A model generated the notes under the pieces. It did no database searches. It was given only the letters and a program-made list of their open reading frames with translations, and was not told the DNA's origin. A DNA stretch of 64,000 nt from REDI01 sp038123735 (GTDB lineage Bacteria > Myxococcota_A > UBA796 > GCA-2862545): assembly GCA_038123735.1 (NCBI GenBank), contig JAYPAP010000002.1:1-64000 (forward strand), in the 5' to 3' direction. The first letter of the stretch is position 1. Each line of letters begins with the position of its first letter. Shown in pieces: positions 11,243 through 20,200 of this stretch. Made by a program: the position numbers and the translations under genes.

Positions 11243-12166
11243 CTACAGACCGTCGAAGTTAGTGGCCTTAAGTGCAATCTCGCCGATGGCCACTCCGTCT
11301 TTCGTCCCAGCATGGGTCTCGAGGACGCTGAACTCAACCTCGCCCCATGAGCTGCCGGTGTACCCGATGACGGAGGGCAACATGAAGGATTGGGCCTTCG
11401 AGGTATCCGCCACATCGAACGTGAGGGTCTGGCCGGCGCACTTCACTTGAATCTTCTTGGGCCGCGCATAGGGCTTGGGTCCATTCGTGAGGACCAAGGA
11501 GCTCACTCCCCATCCAGAAGCCTCGAGCGTGAACGCAGGCATCTCGCCTTCCGCGCTCACAAAGTACGAGGTGGACTTGCCATCCATCAGCTTCATCGCA
11601 TCCTTGCCCGCGGCGGCGGCCGGTTCATCGCCCACGAAGGATGCAGGAGCATCCATCTCTTTTAGCATGACTCGAACCTCACCAATCGCCATGCCAGGGT
11701 AGTCCTCGCCCTTGGTGAATTCGGTAACCGTGAGCCGGACCTTGCCAGCAGAGAGCTCGCTGCCCACTGCGACGTCTGCGATGTCTACCACCTGCAGACC
11801 CTTCTTATCCTCGAGGTTGATCGTAGTCTCTGAGACGCGTTCATAGCCTTCATCGCCTTCATTAAAGACTTCGACTCGCATAGCCTTCACCCGACTATAG
11901 TCCTTCCACGTCTCATCGCTCTTCTCCCAACCGACCTGAACGGCGACCTTATCGACTTCACTCTTGGGGATATCGATCTCGATCCACTCGCCGACTTGCT
12001 CGGATTCAGGGTCGACCTGCCAGGCGGTCTTCGCATCGCCATCGATTGCGCTTCCTGCAGCAAATTCCGTGCTTTTACCTGCCTTTTTGAATGACGAAAC
12101 GCGGAATCCAGCGTGTGCAGACGTTCCAACCAGCAACCCGCAAGCAATGATCAGGGGTAATCTCAT
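11243..12166 (-). CDS. Secreted discoidin-like (F5/8 type C-like) tandem-domain protein
   Basis: 307 aa with a clear signal peptide (MRLPLIIACGLLVGTSAHA). Two related beta-sandwich modules follow. The first has SAIDGDAKTAWQVD and GEWIEIDIPKSEVDKVAVQVGW; the second has MKLMDGKSTSYFV, LEASGWGVSSLVLTNG and GVAIGEIALKATN at the C-terminus. This organisation (DGD..TAW..., then surface-aromatic strands and a conserved AIGEV/AIGEI near the end of each) resembles NADase-type glycan-binding/discoidin domains that bind carbohydrate or protein ligands outside the cell. The ligand is unknown. The start ATG 12166 follows a GGAGG RBS; the open frame reaches 12280 but the extra leader lacks signal-peptide character. 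It converges on the zinc-ribbon gene with 6 bases between. Confidence 0.65.
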   Translation of the reverse strand: MRLPLIIACGLLVGTSAHAGFRVSSFKKAGKSTEFAAGSAIDGDAKTAWQVDPESEQVGEWIEIDIPKSEVDKVAVQVGWEKSDETWKDYSRVKAMRVEVFNEGDEGYERVSETTINLEDKKGLQVVDIADVAVGSELSAGKVRLTVTEFTKGEDYPGMAIGEVRVMLKEMDAPASFVGDEPAAAAGKDAMKLMDGKSTSYFVSAEGEMPAFTLEASGWGVSSLVLTNGPKPYARPKKIQVKCAGQTLTFDVADTSKAQSFMLPSVIGYTGSSWGEVEFSVLETHAGTKDGVAIGEIALKATNFDGL

Positions 12167-12295
12167 TCCAATCCTCCAGAAACGATGACGGGCCGAAGCA
12201 TAGCCGCGCAGAAGTACCTGTCGCGCCCAAGTGCGGATAAACCCAGAGCACGGTAGCCCTATTCCATCACGTGTCACCATGAGATCCTAACTGCG

Positions 12296-12448
12296 ATGCC
12301 CCGCGCCCCCAAGCCAGATTCCAAGCCCACGCCCAAGGTTGAACCGCAAGTTCCTTATGCAGCGCGCCCGCTCACAATCACCGAGCGGGGGGCGGGGATG
12401 CGCCTCGATCAGTTCATGTCCAAAAGATTTAAAAAGTGGAGTCGCTAA
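12296..12448 (+). other. N-terminal S4-domain fragment of the pseudouridine synthase, ended by an in-frame TAA
   Basis: Fifty codons open at ATG 12296 and reach a TAA at 12446-12448. The last part (MRLDQFMSKRFKKWSR) is the start of an S4 RNA-binding domain as found in RluA/RluD enzymes. The reading frame is the same as that of the catalytic ORF that follows, and it continues after the TAA with S4-like sequence (VRRPDGTPLKSSHVIREGE). The two pieces therefore look like one gene split by a single stop codon, without any frameshift. It could be a true nonsense mutation, an assembly error, or a gene now started further down. Confidence 0.6.
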
Positions 12449-12478
12449 ACCCATTCGCAGCACAACCGCGCCCGACAG

Positions 12479-13315
12479 GTGAGGCGCCCCGACGGCACCC
12501 CGCTCAAGTCCAGTCACGTGATCCGCGAAGGAGAGGTCCTGCACATCTGGATTCCTCACTTGGCACCCATGACCCCACCGCCACCCTTTCCGGAGCTTGC
12601 CTACGACGATGCGCGCATGGCGGTCGTCATCAAGCCGCCGGGAATGATGTGCCACCCCGCCGGCGATCGCTTTGTGTACGGCCTCATCGGCGTGCTCCGC
12701 GCACGCTGGCCCACCGCTGACCTCGTCCACCGCATCGATAAAGATACCTCCGGTCTCGTGTGTGTCTCGAAGGATCCGGAAGCCAATGCATTTCTTAAGA
12801 CCCAATTTAGGAACTCGAATACCGTCAAAGCGTATGAGGCGATCGTGTGTGGGCATCCGAGCTGGGAACACTCCGAGTTTCGCGGGGCGATCGGGCCGGA
12901 CGATGGTCCAGTGCGGATCGCGATGTGCGTGCGGGAGGATGGACTTCCTTCCAGTACGAACGCCACGGTGCTCGGCCGCAAGATGAGCCCAGTCGGTCCC
13001 ATCGCCCGCATTCGCTGCGAGATCCAGACCGGCCGCACCCATCAGATCCGGGTTCATCTGTCCAACGCCGGCTTTCCATTATTGGGGGACCAGCTGTACG
13101 GACCGGGGCGGGCGAAGGTCTTTCTCGAGGTACAAGACCACGGTGTTCAACCCCATCATGTCGAACGGACGGGCGCACCACGACATGCACTCCACAGCGC
13201 ATACCTTAAGGTGGCTCACCCTGATGGTGGAGAGATCATCGCCTCTCACCCCCTGTTTTCCGACATGCTACGCTGGTGGGAAAGCCCCGAAGTGCTTCCC
13301 CACGACAATCGGTGA
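12479..13315 (+). CDS. RluA-family pseudouridine synthase, catalytic part
   Basis: 278 aa from a GTG at 12479. The enzyme isomerises uridine to pseudouridine in rRNA or tRNA. The catalytic loop is LVHRIDKDTSGLVCV, with the HRLDxxTSG-type signature and its essential Asp; VVIKPPGMMCHPAG, TGRTHQIRVHLSNAGFPLLGDQLYG and a C-terminal LHSAYLKVAHPDG are also typical. The N-terminal half of the S4 domain is encoded upstream in the same frame (12296-12445) but is separated by a TAA. If translation restarts at this GTG, the protein has an intact catalytic domain and a broken S4 domain. I see no strong RBS before the GTG. The rRNA/tRNA target (RluA, RluC or RluD type) cannot be told from the sequence. 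Confidence 0.8.
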   Translation: MRRPDGTPLKSSHVIREGEVLHIWIPHLAPMTPPPPFPELAYDDARMAVVIKPPGMMCHPAGDRFVYGLIGVLRARWPTADLVHRIDKDTSGLVCVSKDPEANAFLKTQFRNSNTVKAYEAIVCGHPSWEHSEFRGAIGPDDGPVRIAMCVREDGLPSSTNATVLGRKMSPVGPIARIRCEIQTGRTHQIRVHLSNAGFPLLGDQLYGPGRAKVFLEVQDHGVQPHHVERTGAPRHALHSAYLKVAHPDGGEIIASHPLFSDMLRWWESPEVLPHDNR

Positions 13316-13378
13316 CGATCTATTTGTAGCCACTCGCCGATCGGGAGCCTACGCTTCAATGAACGTTTAGGAGGCCCG

Positions 13379-14317
13379 ATGCGTCGTGCTGCTGTTGGTT
13401 TGGTTGGGGTCATGTCGGTCGCGTGTGGAGGAGACTCCATGCACCTCGAGTACATGAGTACGATGGTCAATGAGATCAATGGGATGGCCCTCCATCCTAG
13501 TGAACAGCTCGGACATGCCAGTATGCGCAATGCCGAAGGAGAGCAGACCACGTGTTCGTTCGACCCCCTCACCGGCACCGTGATCGACGACGTCGATCTA
13601 CCCACCGGCTCCGAACGCATCACCGATATCGACGGGCCCTATGTCCTGGCCACCTCATCGGTGGGCGTCCACCTGATCCACGATGGCACTTACCAGAAGC
13701 GCTTTGATATCGCCGATGCCCACGCGGTCGACGCCGGATTCTCCCGTACCGGACGCATCATGCTCCGGGCGGACGGAGGCGAATGCGAAGTCGTCCACCT
13801 CGAGACCCAAGAGGTCGTCGCTGTGCCTGATTGCGGCAGCCAGCCGAGCCTACATACCCACCCCGCGTGGGACGATGCCTACGTCCTCACCAATGGGGAG
13901 CTCCTTCTCATCTCCGGAGGGGAGGTCATCCGCCAGGGCGAAGCCGCCCATGTTAATGTCGCACCAGCCCAAAACGCGGTCTACACGGCCAACGGGTCGA
14001 TGCTCGCCCGCACTACCATGGCGGGAATCGATGTCTGGGAGCAGGACCTCCGAGGGGAGATCACCAGCGTATCGGCCATGGGAGAGAGCGGCATTGCAGC
14101 AGTGACGACAGACGGCGATGTCCTGGTCATCGGGGTGGATGGCGAGGTGTTGGCGCACTCCAAGATGCCGGGTAACGCGGATGTCTACGCGAGCGAAAAT
14201 GGCCGTGATCTCTCTCTCGTGACCGGTCAAGACGCCCACTTCTACACCCTTGAAGAGGGCTCCCAGCGCATGACCTTCACCAACGACAGCGCAGTAGAAA
14301 ATCCGTTTTCGGACTGA
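13379..14317 (+). CDS. Lipoprotein, predicted beta-propeller-like
   Basis: 312 aa. The RBS AGGAGG lies 4 to 5 bases before the ATG. The N-terminus is a lipoprotein signal (MRRAAVGLVGVMSVACGG; lipobox S-V-A-C). The rest is a string of short beta segments with repeated motifs such as VLATSSVGVHLIHDG, VLTNGELLLISGG, ISTDGDVLVIG-like repeats (AAVTTDGDVLVIGVDGEV) and GRDLSLVTGQDAHFY, which suggests a WD40/PQQ-like propeller. No catalytic motif is visible. It would be anchored in the outer or inner membrane facing the periplasm. A parS-like site lies 8 bases after its stop codon. I do not recognise a named family. Confidence 0.65.
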   Translation: MRRAAVGLVGVMSVACGGDSMHLEYMSTMVNEINGMALHPSEQLGHASMRNAEGEQTTCSFDPLTGTVIDDVDLPTGSERITDIDGPYVLATSSVGVHLIHDGTYQKRFDIADAHAVDAGFSRTGRIMLRADGGECEVVHLETQEVVAVPDCGSQPSLHTHPAWDDAYVLTNGELLLISGGEVIRQGEAAHVNVAPAQNAVYTANGSMLARTTMAGIDVWEQDLRGEITSVSAMGESGIAAVTTDGDVLVIGVDGEVLAHSKMPGNADVYASENGRDLSLVTGQDAHFYTLEEGSQRMTFTNDSAVENPFSD

Positions 14318-14324
14318 GCACCGC

Positions 14325-14340
14325 CGTTTCACGTGAAACA
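14325..14340. promoter_or_regulatory. parS-like ParB-binding site (intergenic)
   Basis: The sequence CGTTTCACGTGAAACA matches the bacterial parS consensus TGTTTCACGTGAAACA at 15 of 16 positions. The 14-base core is a perfect palindrome. It lies between a lipoprotein stop and the HDOD/GGDEF gene, where coding constraint cannot explain it. Established: ParB loads at such sites, usually clustered near oriC, to guide chromosome segregation. Confidence 0.75.
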
Positions 14341-14396
14341 TCGCATTCTGGCGCAGTCGTCCCTTAATCCGAGACGCTTTCTGCCGATACCGGGAC

Positions 14397-15740
14397 ATGC
14401 CAGTACCCCAGGAACAGATAGTATCGATCGAGCTAGGACGCGCGTCCGATGTTTCGGTGCTTCATCGAGCCGTCGCCGCAGACCCCGATGTGCAGACCCT
14501 CGTCCTGCGGTGGACCAACGAGATGCACACCCGCTTCGGCGCGCAGATCGAGCAGGTGGAACACTGCGTTCAGCTCCTCGGTGCACAGGCTACCGCCCTG
14601 CTGGTGGTCGCCGCCCAACCTCTGCGCGCGATGGTCAGCCTGTCCGACGAGCCCGCAACGCCCTGGCTCGCACTCGAGGCGGCCTCCATGGCCATCGCGG
14701 CGAAGTCGATCGCCGAAGCAGACCAACGATTTGACTCCGATGTGGCGGCACTGGCTGGCTTGATCAAGGGCCTGCGCCTCGGCCTCGCCATTCTCAGCCA
14801 CCCCGAAGCCCAGCTCGAGTGGTATCGCGACGTGCGCGTGCATCATGGGCAGAGCCGCATGCTGGCCCTGCAGCGCCTCATGAACCATGAACTTCGCGAA
14901 GGGCAGGCGCCTCGACCGACTCCGACTTCTGATATCGGACCGTGGCTGGGAGCAGCACCCATCCTCCACTCGGCCGAGTTGCTCGTCCATGCGCTCGCCT
15001 GCGCAGACGCGCCTGCCGCCCTGAATGGGTGGTTCAAGGCTATCGCCCTCCCGCGCCGAGGTGCGATGGCCCTCACTGAGGAAGTGCTTCTTCGCGGTCC
15101 CCGACTCGCCCGCGCCCTCGGCCTCCCTAGCCAGACCTGGCCATCTCTCCCGGTGTTGATCGGGACGGAACAGGGTGCACCGAGCCTGAGCGACTTGCCC
15201 GTATTTCAAGACCACGTCATCGCTCATCTTCGGGCTGCACTATTCAGAGCCAGAGCCGAGCGATCGCACCAGCAGCGGGTCGACCGAGTGACCGGCCTCA
15301 CCGACATGACAGGATTCATCGACGTACTCCGCCAGGGTACGCTGGCATGGCAGAGCATCCTGGGCCTCCACCTCCCCGACGTCGACGCGATCTTCGCTAC
15401 CGAGGGTGTCGATGCCGCCGACCGCCTCATGCGTGACGCCGCCAATGTGCTCGGCGAGGTCTACGGGACCGCCTGCCCGATGACCCGCGCCGACCGCTCG
15501 ACCTTCCTCGTCGCCACAACCATGTCGGGAAGAGAAGCCAAGGTCCAATCCGAGAGAGGGCGCGGTGCCCTGAGGCGGATCTACCGATTTCAGCAGAGTG
15601 GCGCTCGGCCGCTGCACGCGATCGCCTCATCCGCATCGAAAAAAGAGGGCTTTATCGAAGACTCTCCCGAACAAGTCATCGCCCGCGTAATGACTGCCCT
15701 CGCCCAGCATCCCATCTCCGGGCGTCGTCGCGTATCCTAA
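14397..15740 (+). CDS. HDOD-like / degenerate GGDEF domain protein
   Basis: 447 aa. The N-terminal ~250 residues resemble an HDOD domain (ADPDVQTLVLRWTNE, then long helical segments) but are divergent. The C-terminal ~180 residues resemble a GGDEF domain, with the entry motif VDRVTGLTDMTGFIDVL (compare DxLTGLxNRxxF) and a helix like that of diguanylate cyclases (DAADRLMRDAANVLGEVYG). The signature position reads TRADRSTFLVA instead of GG[DE]EF, so diguanylate cyclase activity is not expected. Family knowledge: HDOD and degenerate GGDEF proteins act as signalling adaptors in flagellar and c-di-GMP circuits. Its place directly ahead of the fliJ-like genes suggests a flagellar regulatory role (inference). 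A parS-like site lies just upstream. Confidence 0.55.
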   Translation: MPVPQEQIVSIELGRASDVSVLHRAVAADPDVQTLVLRWTNEMHTRFGAQIEQVEHCVQLLGAQATALLVVAAQPLRAMVSLSDEPATPWLALEAASMAIAAKSIAEADQRFDSDVAALAGLIKGLRLGLAILSHPEAQLEWYRDVRVHHGQSRMLALQRLMNHELREGQAPRPTPTSDIGPWLGAAPILHSAELLVHALACADAPAALNGWFKAIALPRRGAMALTEEVLLRGPRLARALGLPSQTWPSLPVLIGTEQGAPSLSDLPVFQDHVIAHLRAALFRARAERSHQQRVDRVTGLTDMTGFIDVLRQGTLAWQSILGLHLPDVDAIFATEGVDAADRLMRDAANVLGEVYGTACPMTRADRSTFLVATTMSGREAKVQSERGRGALRRIYRFQQSGARPLHAIASSASKKEGFIEDSPEQVIARVMTALAQHPISGRRRVS

Positions 15741-15784
15741 GGGCCGGCCATCCATGGATGGATGCTCGAATCGAAGGACGTGGC

Positions 15785-16204
15785 GTGAAGAAGACGCTAG
15801 AACAGCTCCGCAAGATCCGTAAGCTGCAGGAACACGCAGCGCGGATCAGTATGTGGGACGCGACGGACGAAGTTCAGCGTCAACGTGCAGCCCTCGAACA
15901 CGCGGAGCATGAGCTGGAGTCCAGCAATACGGGTGCAGAAACCACGGAAGACTGGCGTAAACACCACCACCAAACACCGATTATCGCCGCGCGGATCGAT
16001 GCCTCGCGCCAGGCGCTCCAGTCGGCAAAGACCGCTCTGAACCGATACCAAAGTGAAGTGGAAGAACGCAGCCGCGATGCTCGAGCGACCGAACTCCTGA
16101 TCGAGGCCAAGAGCGCCCGCGAGAGAATGCAAGCCCGACGCGACGAAGAACGAGGCTACGACGAACAGACCGCGCTGCGATGGAGCCGACGCGACAAAGA
16201 CTGA
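15785..16204 (+). CDS. FliJ-like flagellar export chaperone, copy 1
   Basis: 139 aa, highly charged and almost entirely helical: a long coiled coil as in FliJ (~140-150 aa). The first residues VKKTLEQLRKIRKLQEHAAR match the FliJ entry pattern with its K/R-L-R-K-L-E heptads. FliJ links the FliI ATPase ring to FlhA and cycles chaperones during flagellar type III export. GTG 15785 was chosen over ATG 15758 because it begins the FliJ-like segment and has an AAGGA RBS; the upstream extension is not family-like. Context supports the call: a second coiled-coil gene and a MotE-like gene follow, then fliK. fliI and fliH are not adjacent, which is unusual. Confidence 0.55.
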   Translation: MKKTLEQLRKIRKLQEHAARISMWDATDEVQRQRAALEHAEHELESSNTGAETTEDWRKHHHQTPIIAARIDASRQALQSAKTALNRYQSEVEERSRDARATELLIEAKSARERMQARRDEERGYDEQTALRWSRRDKD

Positions 16205-16289
16205 TGAGTCTGCCTAAAGATCTGCCCAGCCTGCCCGAAGGAGTGGGGACGCCCGGCGCCCCCAAGCCGTGTCGTCGCCGAGGCTACCC

Positions 16290-16706
16290 ATGGCAGACGT
16301 GCTGGATACCTTACATAGAATCCGAAAGTTGGAAGCGACCCGCGCCCTGACGGCACTGAGTCAAGCCCAACGCGCCTCGGATCAAACGGCAAGAGGCCTC
16401 CAACTGATCGAGAACAAGCTCGAGCGTCTCGCACAGCAGGTTCCGACCGAAATTACCGCCATGCAGGCCAAAGACCAAGGTGCAATGCGGCTCGAAACTC
16501 AGCGTCGTACCGAGGCTGACAAGCTGGAGAAGGCCGCCACCTATATCGAAAAAGCAAAGACCAACTACACCGATGCGGCGACGAGGGCCCGGACCATGGA
16601 ACGGATGGCGGAGACGCGCCGGGAACGTGCCGAGGCTGAAGCGACCGAAAAAGAAAATCGCGAGCTGGAAGAAGTCGGACTTCAAGCCTGGTGGAGGAAC
16701 GCATGA
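16290..16706 (+). CDS. FliJ-like coiled-coil protein, copy 2
   Basis: 138 aa, a long coiled coil from MADVLDTLHRIRKLEATRA to the end, with RTMERMAETRRERAEAEATEKENRELEE and a C-terminal QAWWRNA. Size, position and the RIRKLEATRA entry resemble FliJ, so the two neighbouring genes may be diverged tandem copies or a FliJ plus a FliJ-like partner. The start was set at ATG 16290, after a short GAGG; ATG 16269 is in the same frame. The last four bases overlap the next gene (ATGA), which implies translational coupling. The family call is weak, because coiled coils look alike. Confidence 0.45.
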   Translation: MADVLDTLHRIRKLEATRALTALSQAQRASDQTARGLQLIENKLERLAQQVPTEITAMQAKDQGAMRLETQRRTEADKLEKAATYIEKAKTNYTDAATRARTMERMAETRRERAEAEATEKENRELEEVGLQAWWRNA

Positions 16707-17224
16707 GGCGTGTGCCGCTCCTCCTACTCCTCCTCGCCCTTGGGCCCGCTCCAGGATGGTCTCAGGACGCGGAGGCTCAAGACACGGATGAGGCAGCCCG
16801 CCGCGATGTCCGCCTGAGTCGCGGCCAAGAGCGTCTGGCCTCTGACCTCAAGACCCGTGAGCGAACCCTCGACCGACGCGAGCGCGTGATCGCCGAACGT
16901 GAGCAGGACCTGAAAGAAGCCGAGGCAGCACTGCGCGCTCAGATGGAAGAACTCAAGAAGACGAAAGATGAGCTTCAGGCCGTTCTTGACAAGATCGATG
17001 CCCTCACCAATGAGCGCTTGGAGAAGCTCCAGAAGACCGTTGGAAGCATGCGGGACAAAGCCGCTGCCGCCATGATCACCGAGATGGAGACGGACCTCGC
17101 TGTGCTGGTTCTCGATGGCCTCAACCGAGCCGCAGCCGCCGCCATCCTCGCCAAGCTCGACCCCAAACTTGCAGCCAAGCTCAGCAAACTCATGACTAAC
17201 CCCGTCGAAATACCAAAGAGGTAG
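16703..17224 (+). CDS. MotE/FlbB-like periplasmic flagellar protein
   Basis: 173 aa: signal peptide or membrane anchor (MRRVPLLLLLLALGPAPGWS), a long coiled coil (residues ~35-105), then a MgtE-N-like four-helix end with MRDKAAAAMITEMETDLAVLVLDGL and ILAKLDPKLAAKLSKLM. This architecture is that of MotE/FlbB-type proteins, which in other bacteria act in the periplasm with the stator or basal body. ATG 16703 overlaps the previous stop (ATGA). fliK follows after two bases and its GTG has an AAAGAGG RBS. Position between fliJ-like genes and fliK is the classical place for such a gene in Gram-negative flagellar operons. Confidence 0.65.
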   Translation: MRRVPLLLLLLALGPAPGWSQDAEAQDTDEAARRDVRLSRGQERLASDLKTRERTLDRRERVIAEREQDLKEAEAALRAQMEELKKTKDELQAVLDKIDALTNERLEKLQKTVGSMRDKAAAAMITEMETDLAVLVLDGLNRAAAAAILAKLDPKLAAKLSKLMTNPVEIPKR

Positions 17225-17226
17225 AC

Positions 17227-20200
17227 GTGAATCTCTTCAAGAGCATCATCAGCATCGTGCAAGGCCCACTGCACTTGTTCGGGACCTCCAGCGCCAAGGC
17301 TTCCAGCCAAGATGGCGCGGCGTCCGGATTCGCGGCCGTGTTGGACGAAGCGGATGCCGCTTTTGATCCGATCGATGCCACGCAGGCCAGAACCGACGAC
17401 CAACGAGGTAAACTCTCAAGCTCCATGCAGCCGAATGCAACGCAAAATCGCCCCGTTGCAGAAAATTCCTCAACCCCCAACCCAGGCGATCCGTCCAGGA
17501 TCAGCGTGAGTGAGCACGCCGGCTCGGCCAGCGCAGCTACTCACTCGATGTCAGACCGCAAACCCGGCCCTACTCCTTGGGGTCCGCAGCTGCCGTCGAC
17601 GGAGCCTGGGGGGGCAACCGCCGACACGAGCATCGCGCAGCAGCGACCATCGGGGTCGGGTTTGCGGGGACATCCTCAGCCAGTCGCTGCCACCAACGCA
17701 GCACCTGTCGATGCCGCCGCGTATGCCCGCGACCTCGACGCCACCTGGAAGCCGCCGACACCTGACCTCCTCGACGGCCACATCGGTCTTCCGCGCGTTC
17801 CCGAATCCTTCCTGGCTGAAGAAGCGGACGAGGCGACCAAGTTCCTCCTGGTAAACGCGGCGCCGAATGCCAAGGAAGCACGCCCGGCCCCCTACGCCGC
17901 CTTGTACCGCGTGGCGATCGACGCGAATCTCGACGGCGCGAGCCGGACGCCAGCTCCAGTCGCCGCGGAGCCGACCTCAGAAACAGGGGCATCTACCGCA
18001 ACCCTAGAGCGCCCTGCGGCTCTCCCGCCTGGTACGATCACACCTGCAGTTCCGGATGCGAGCAACACCGCTGAAGTGGGTGTTCTCTCCCAGCCACAGC
18101 CAAACCGGCCGACCGCCGTGGCCCTGGCCCCTGCTGCAAAACCGCTAGCGCCCTCCTCCTCCCCTGCGCAGACGGGGCAACCCGCAATGCCTACGAGCGA
18201 TGCGAGTCTGGCGCCGACGACCAACACGTCGACCACATCGCCCCTGAGTGAGAATGGACCCTCTACCGCATCCATCTCTCCTCCGAATCCGAGCGCGTCG
18301 CTCCCCTCGATGACGACTGTCCCGAGCCCAGAGAGCGTACATCCGTCACCGGAAATGTCGGCTCCAGCTGAAGCACCGGCGAACGCCATGCCAGTGTCCT
18401 CCGATGTCGTCCGCGTATCTGCAGACCCCGAACCTACGGAACCGTCTTCCGCAATGGTGAATGACCGCCCTACAAAAGGCGGAAACTCGCAGGCCCCCGC
18501 CAGGACCATCCCGTCTACCGGGCTCGCATCGAGTGTGAACCCCGCGACCAAGCCCCGTCCCGCGACCAGCGCATCCGCTCCGGAGCTGTTCGTGACCGAT
18601 AGCCGGTCAGACTGGACCGACCTTCACCTCACCACGAACCCCCTCCCGCCGGCACAGTCCGCGTACAGCCGCCCGCAACCCTCGTCACTCCCGAGTCAGG
18701 CGACCGCTGAACAACCGGCCCCGCTGGCGCCCATGTCCGCCCCAGTGCCCGCGACTACGGCAACCTCAAGAGACATGAATCCACCGGCAGCCACCTTGCC
18801 ACCCTCTTCAACCGTGCTGGTGGCCCCACAGGATACCGCTTCGCCGATCCCGACGATCGCCGTGCCTAACCCGGCATCGCCTACCCCGGCATCGCCTACC
18901 CCGGCANNNNNNNNNNNNNNNNNNNNNNNNNNNNNNNNNNNNNNNNNNNNNNNNNNNNNNNNNNNNNNNNNNNNNNNNNNNNNNNNNNNNNNNNNNNNNN
19001 NNNNNNGACGATCGCCGTGCCTAACCCGGCATCGCCTACCCCGGCATCGCCTACCCCGGCAGTCGCCATTCATCAAGAGATGGAGAGCGCATCTGTTACG
19101 CCTTCCACCGCACTACCAGAAATGCAGTCAGCCATTCCGCAAGTAGTCACCGAAGACATGTTCCCCCGGTCGACGACGCCGCTTGAGGTACCCACGGCAA
19201 TCGTCACCGGCAGCAACCCTGCAGCCTCCACCCGCGAGGCGCCAAGACCGTCTCCAGAACCCACCCAAGCGCCTGAATCCGCGTCGGTAGCTACGCCTGC
19301 ACCAGCCACACCGATTCCCAGTTGGAAACCTTCGACGCCAAACGATGAAGTGCGCGCCGCAGAACAGCCTGCATCTCCTACGACCAACACGCAGACACCG
19401 GCAGTTCCCCAAGCCACCACCGCAGCAGTGTCCCCTGAGGAGCCGCCAGTCGAAGTGCCCCAGGCACAGGCCGTTCCCGTAGCACCACCCCCCATGACCC
19501 CGCCCGACACCGCGAGCGCTCCCCCCCAACCACGCCCCATGGCGGCTCTACCTAGCGACCACGTACCGTCCGCGTCCTACGTGACATCACAATCCGAGCA
19601 AGATTCCCCGCCCATGGCGCCCCAAGCCGCGGTGTGGACCGCCACCCATGTCCCAGAGCCCGAGCCGACCAGCTTCCGCCCCTTCGAAACCAGCGTGTCC
19701 ACTGCGCAGACGGAGACGGAGACGGAGACGGAGACGGAGACGGAGACGGAGACGGTAACGCCAACCGTAGCGTCGACAGACCAGCCATTCACACCCGAGC
19801 TGAAGAACGAAAACCCCTCTACGGCACCCGCACAGCCCGCGAGTTTTGGACCCGAGCGCACCGAGACTCAGCCTCTCCAAGGCGCGAAAACGCAAGAGCC
19901 GGAGCCGCGAGATGAGGTGACCATCACCGCAACCCCGGCACCAGCCAACGAACAGATGCAAACCGCATCACAACCAGCGCCTGCGTTCACCGCTACCGCA
20001 ACGGAAACCGTCGCTGCGGCACCTGGGCCAACGGTATCCGCGCCTGCCGACCCCGTAGAAGCGGCACCTCGCCCCAGCTCCCTTGAGCCGACCAAAGCCG
20101 TCGCTCCGGCAGCTCGCCCATCATCCGAGCCACGCCCTGCGGACCAGCCGAAAGTTGACTACCAAGACAGTGATCGCGCTGACCAGGCATCGACACAACC

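Noticed and set aside
12446..12448. Readthrough of the rluA-type stop as selenocysteine, given selB
   Set aside because: The codon is TAA, not TGA.
12510..12525. CACGTG-containing stretch as a further parS site
   Set aside because: Only the central CACGTG is shared; the flanks do not match GTTY/RAAC. The same holds for matches near 12270, 13547, 33409 and 57258.
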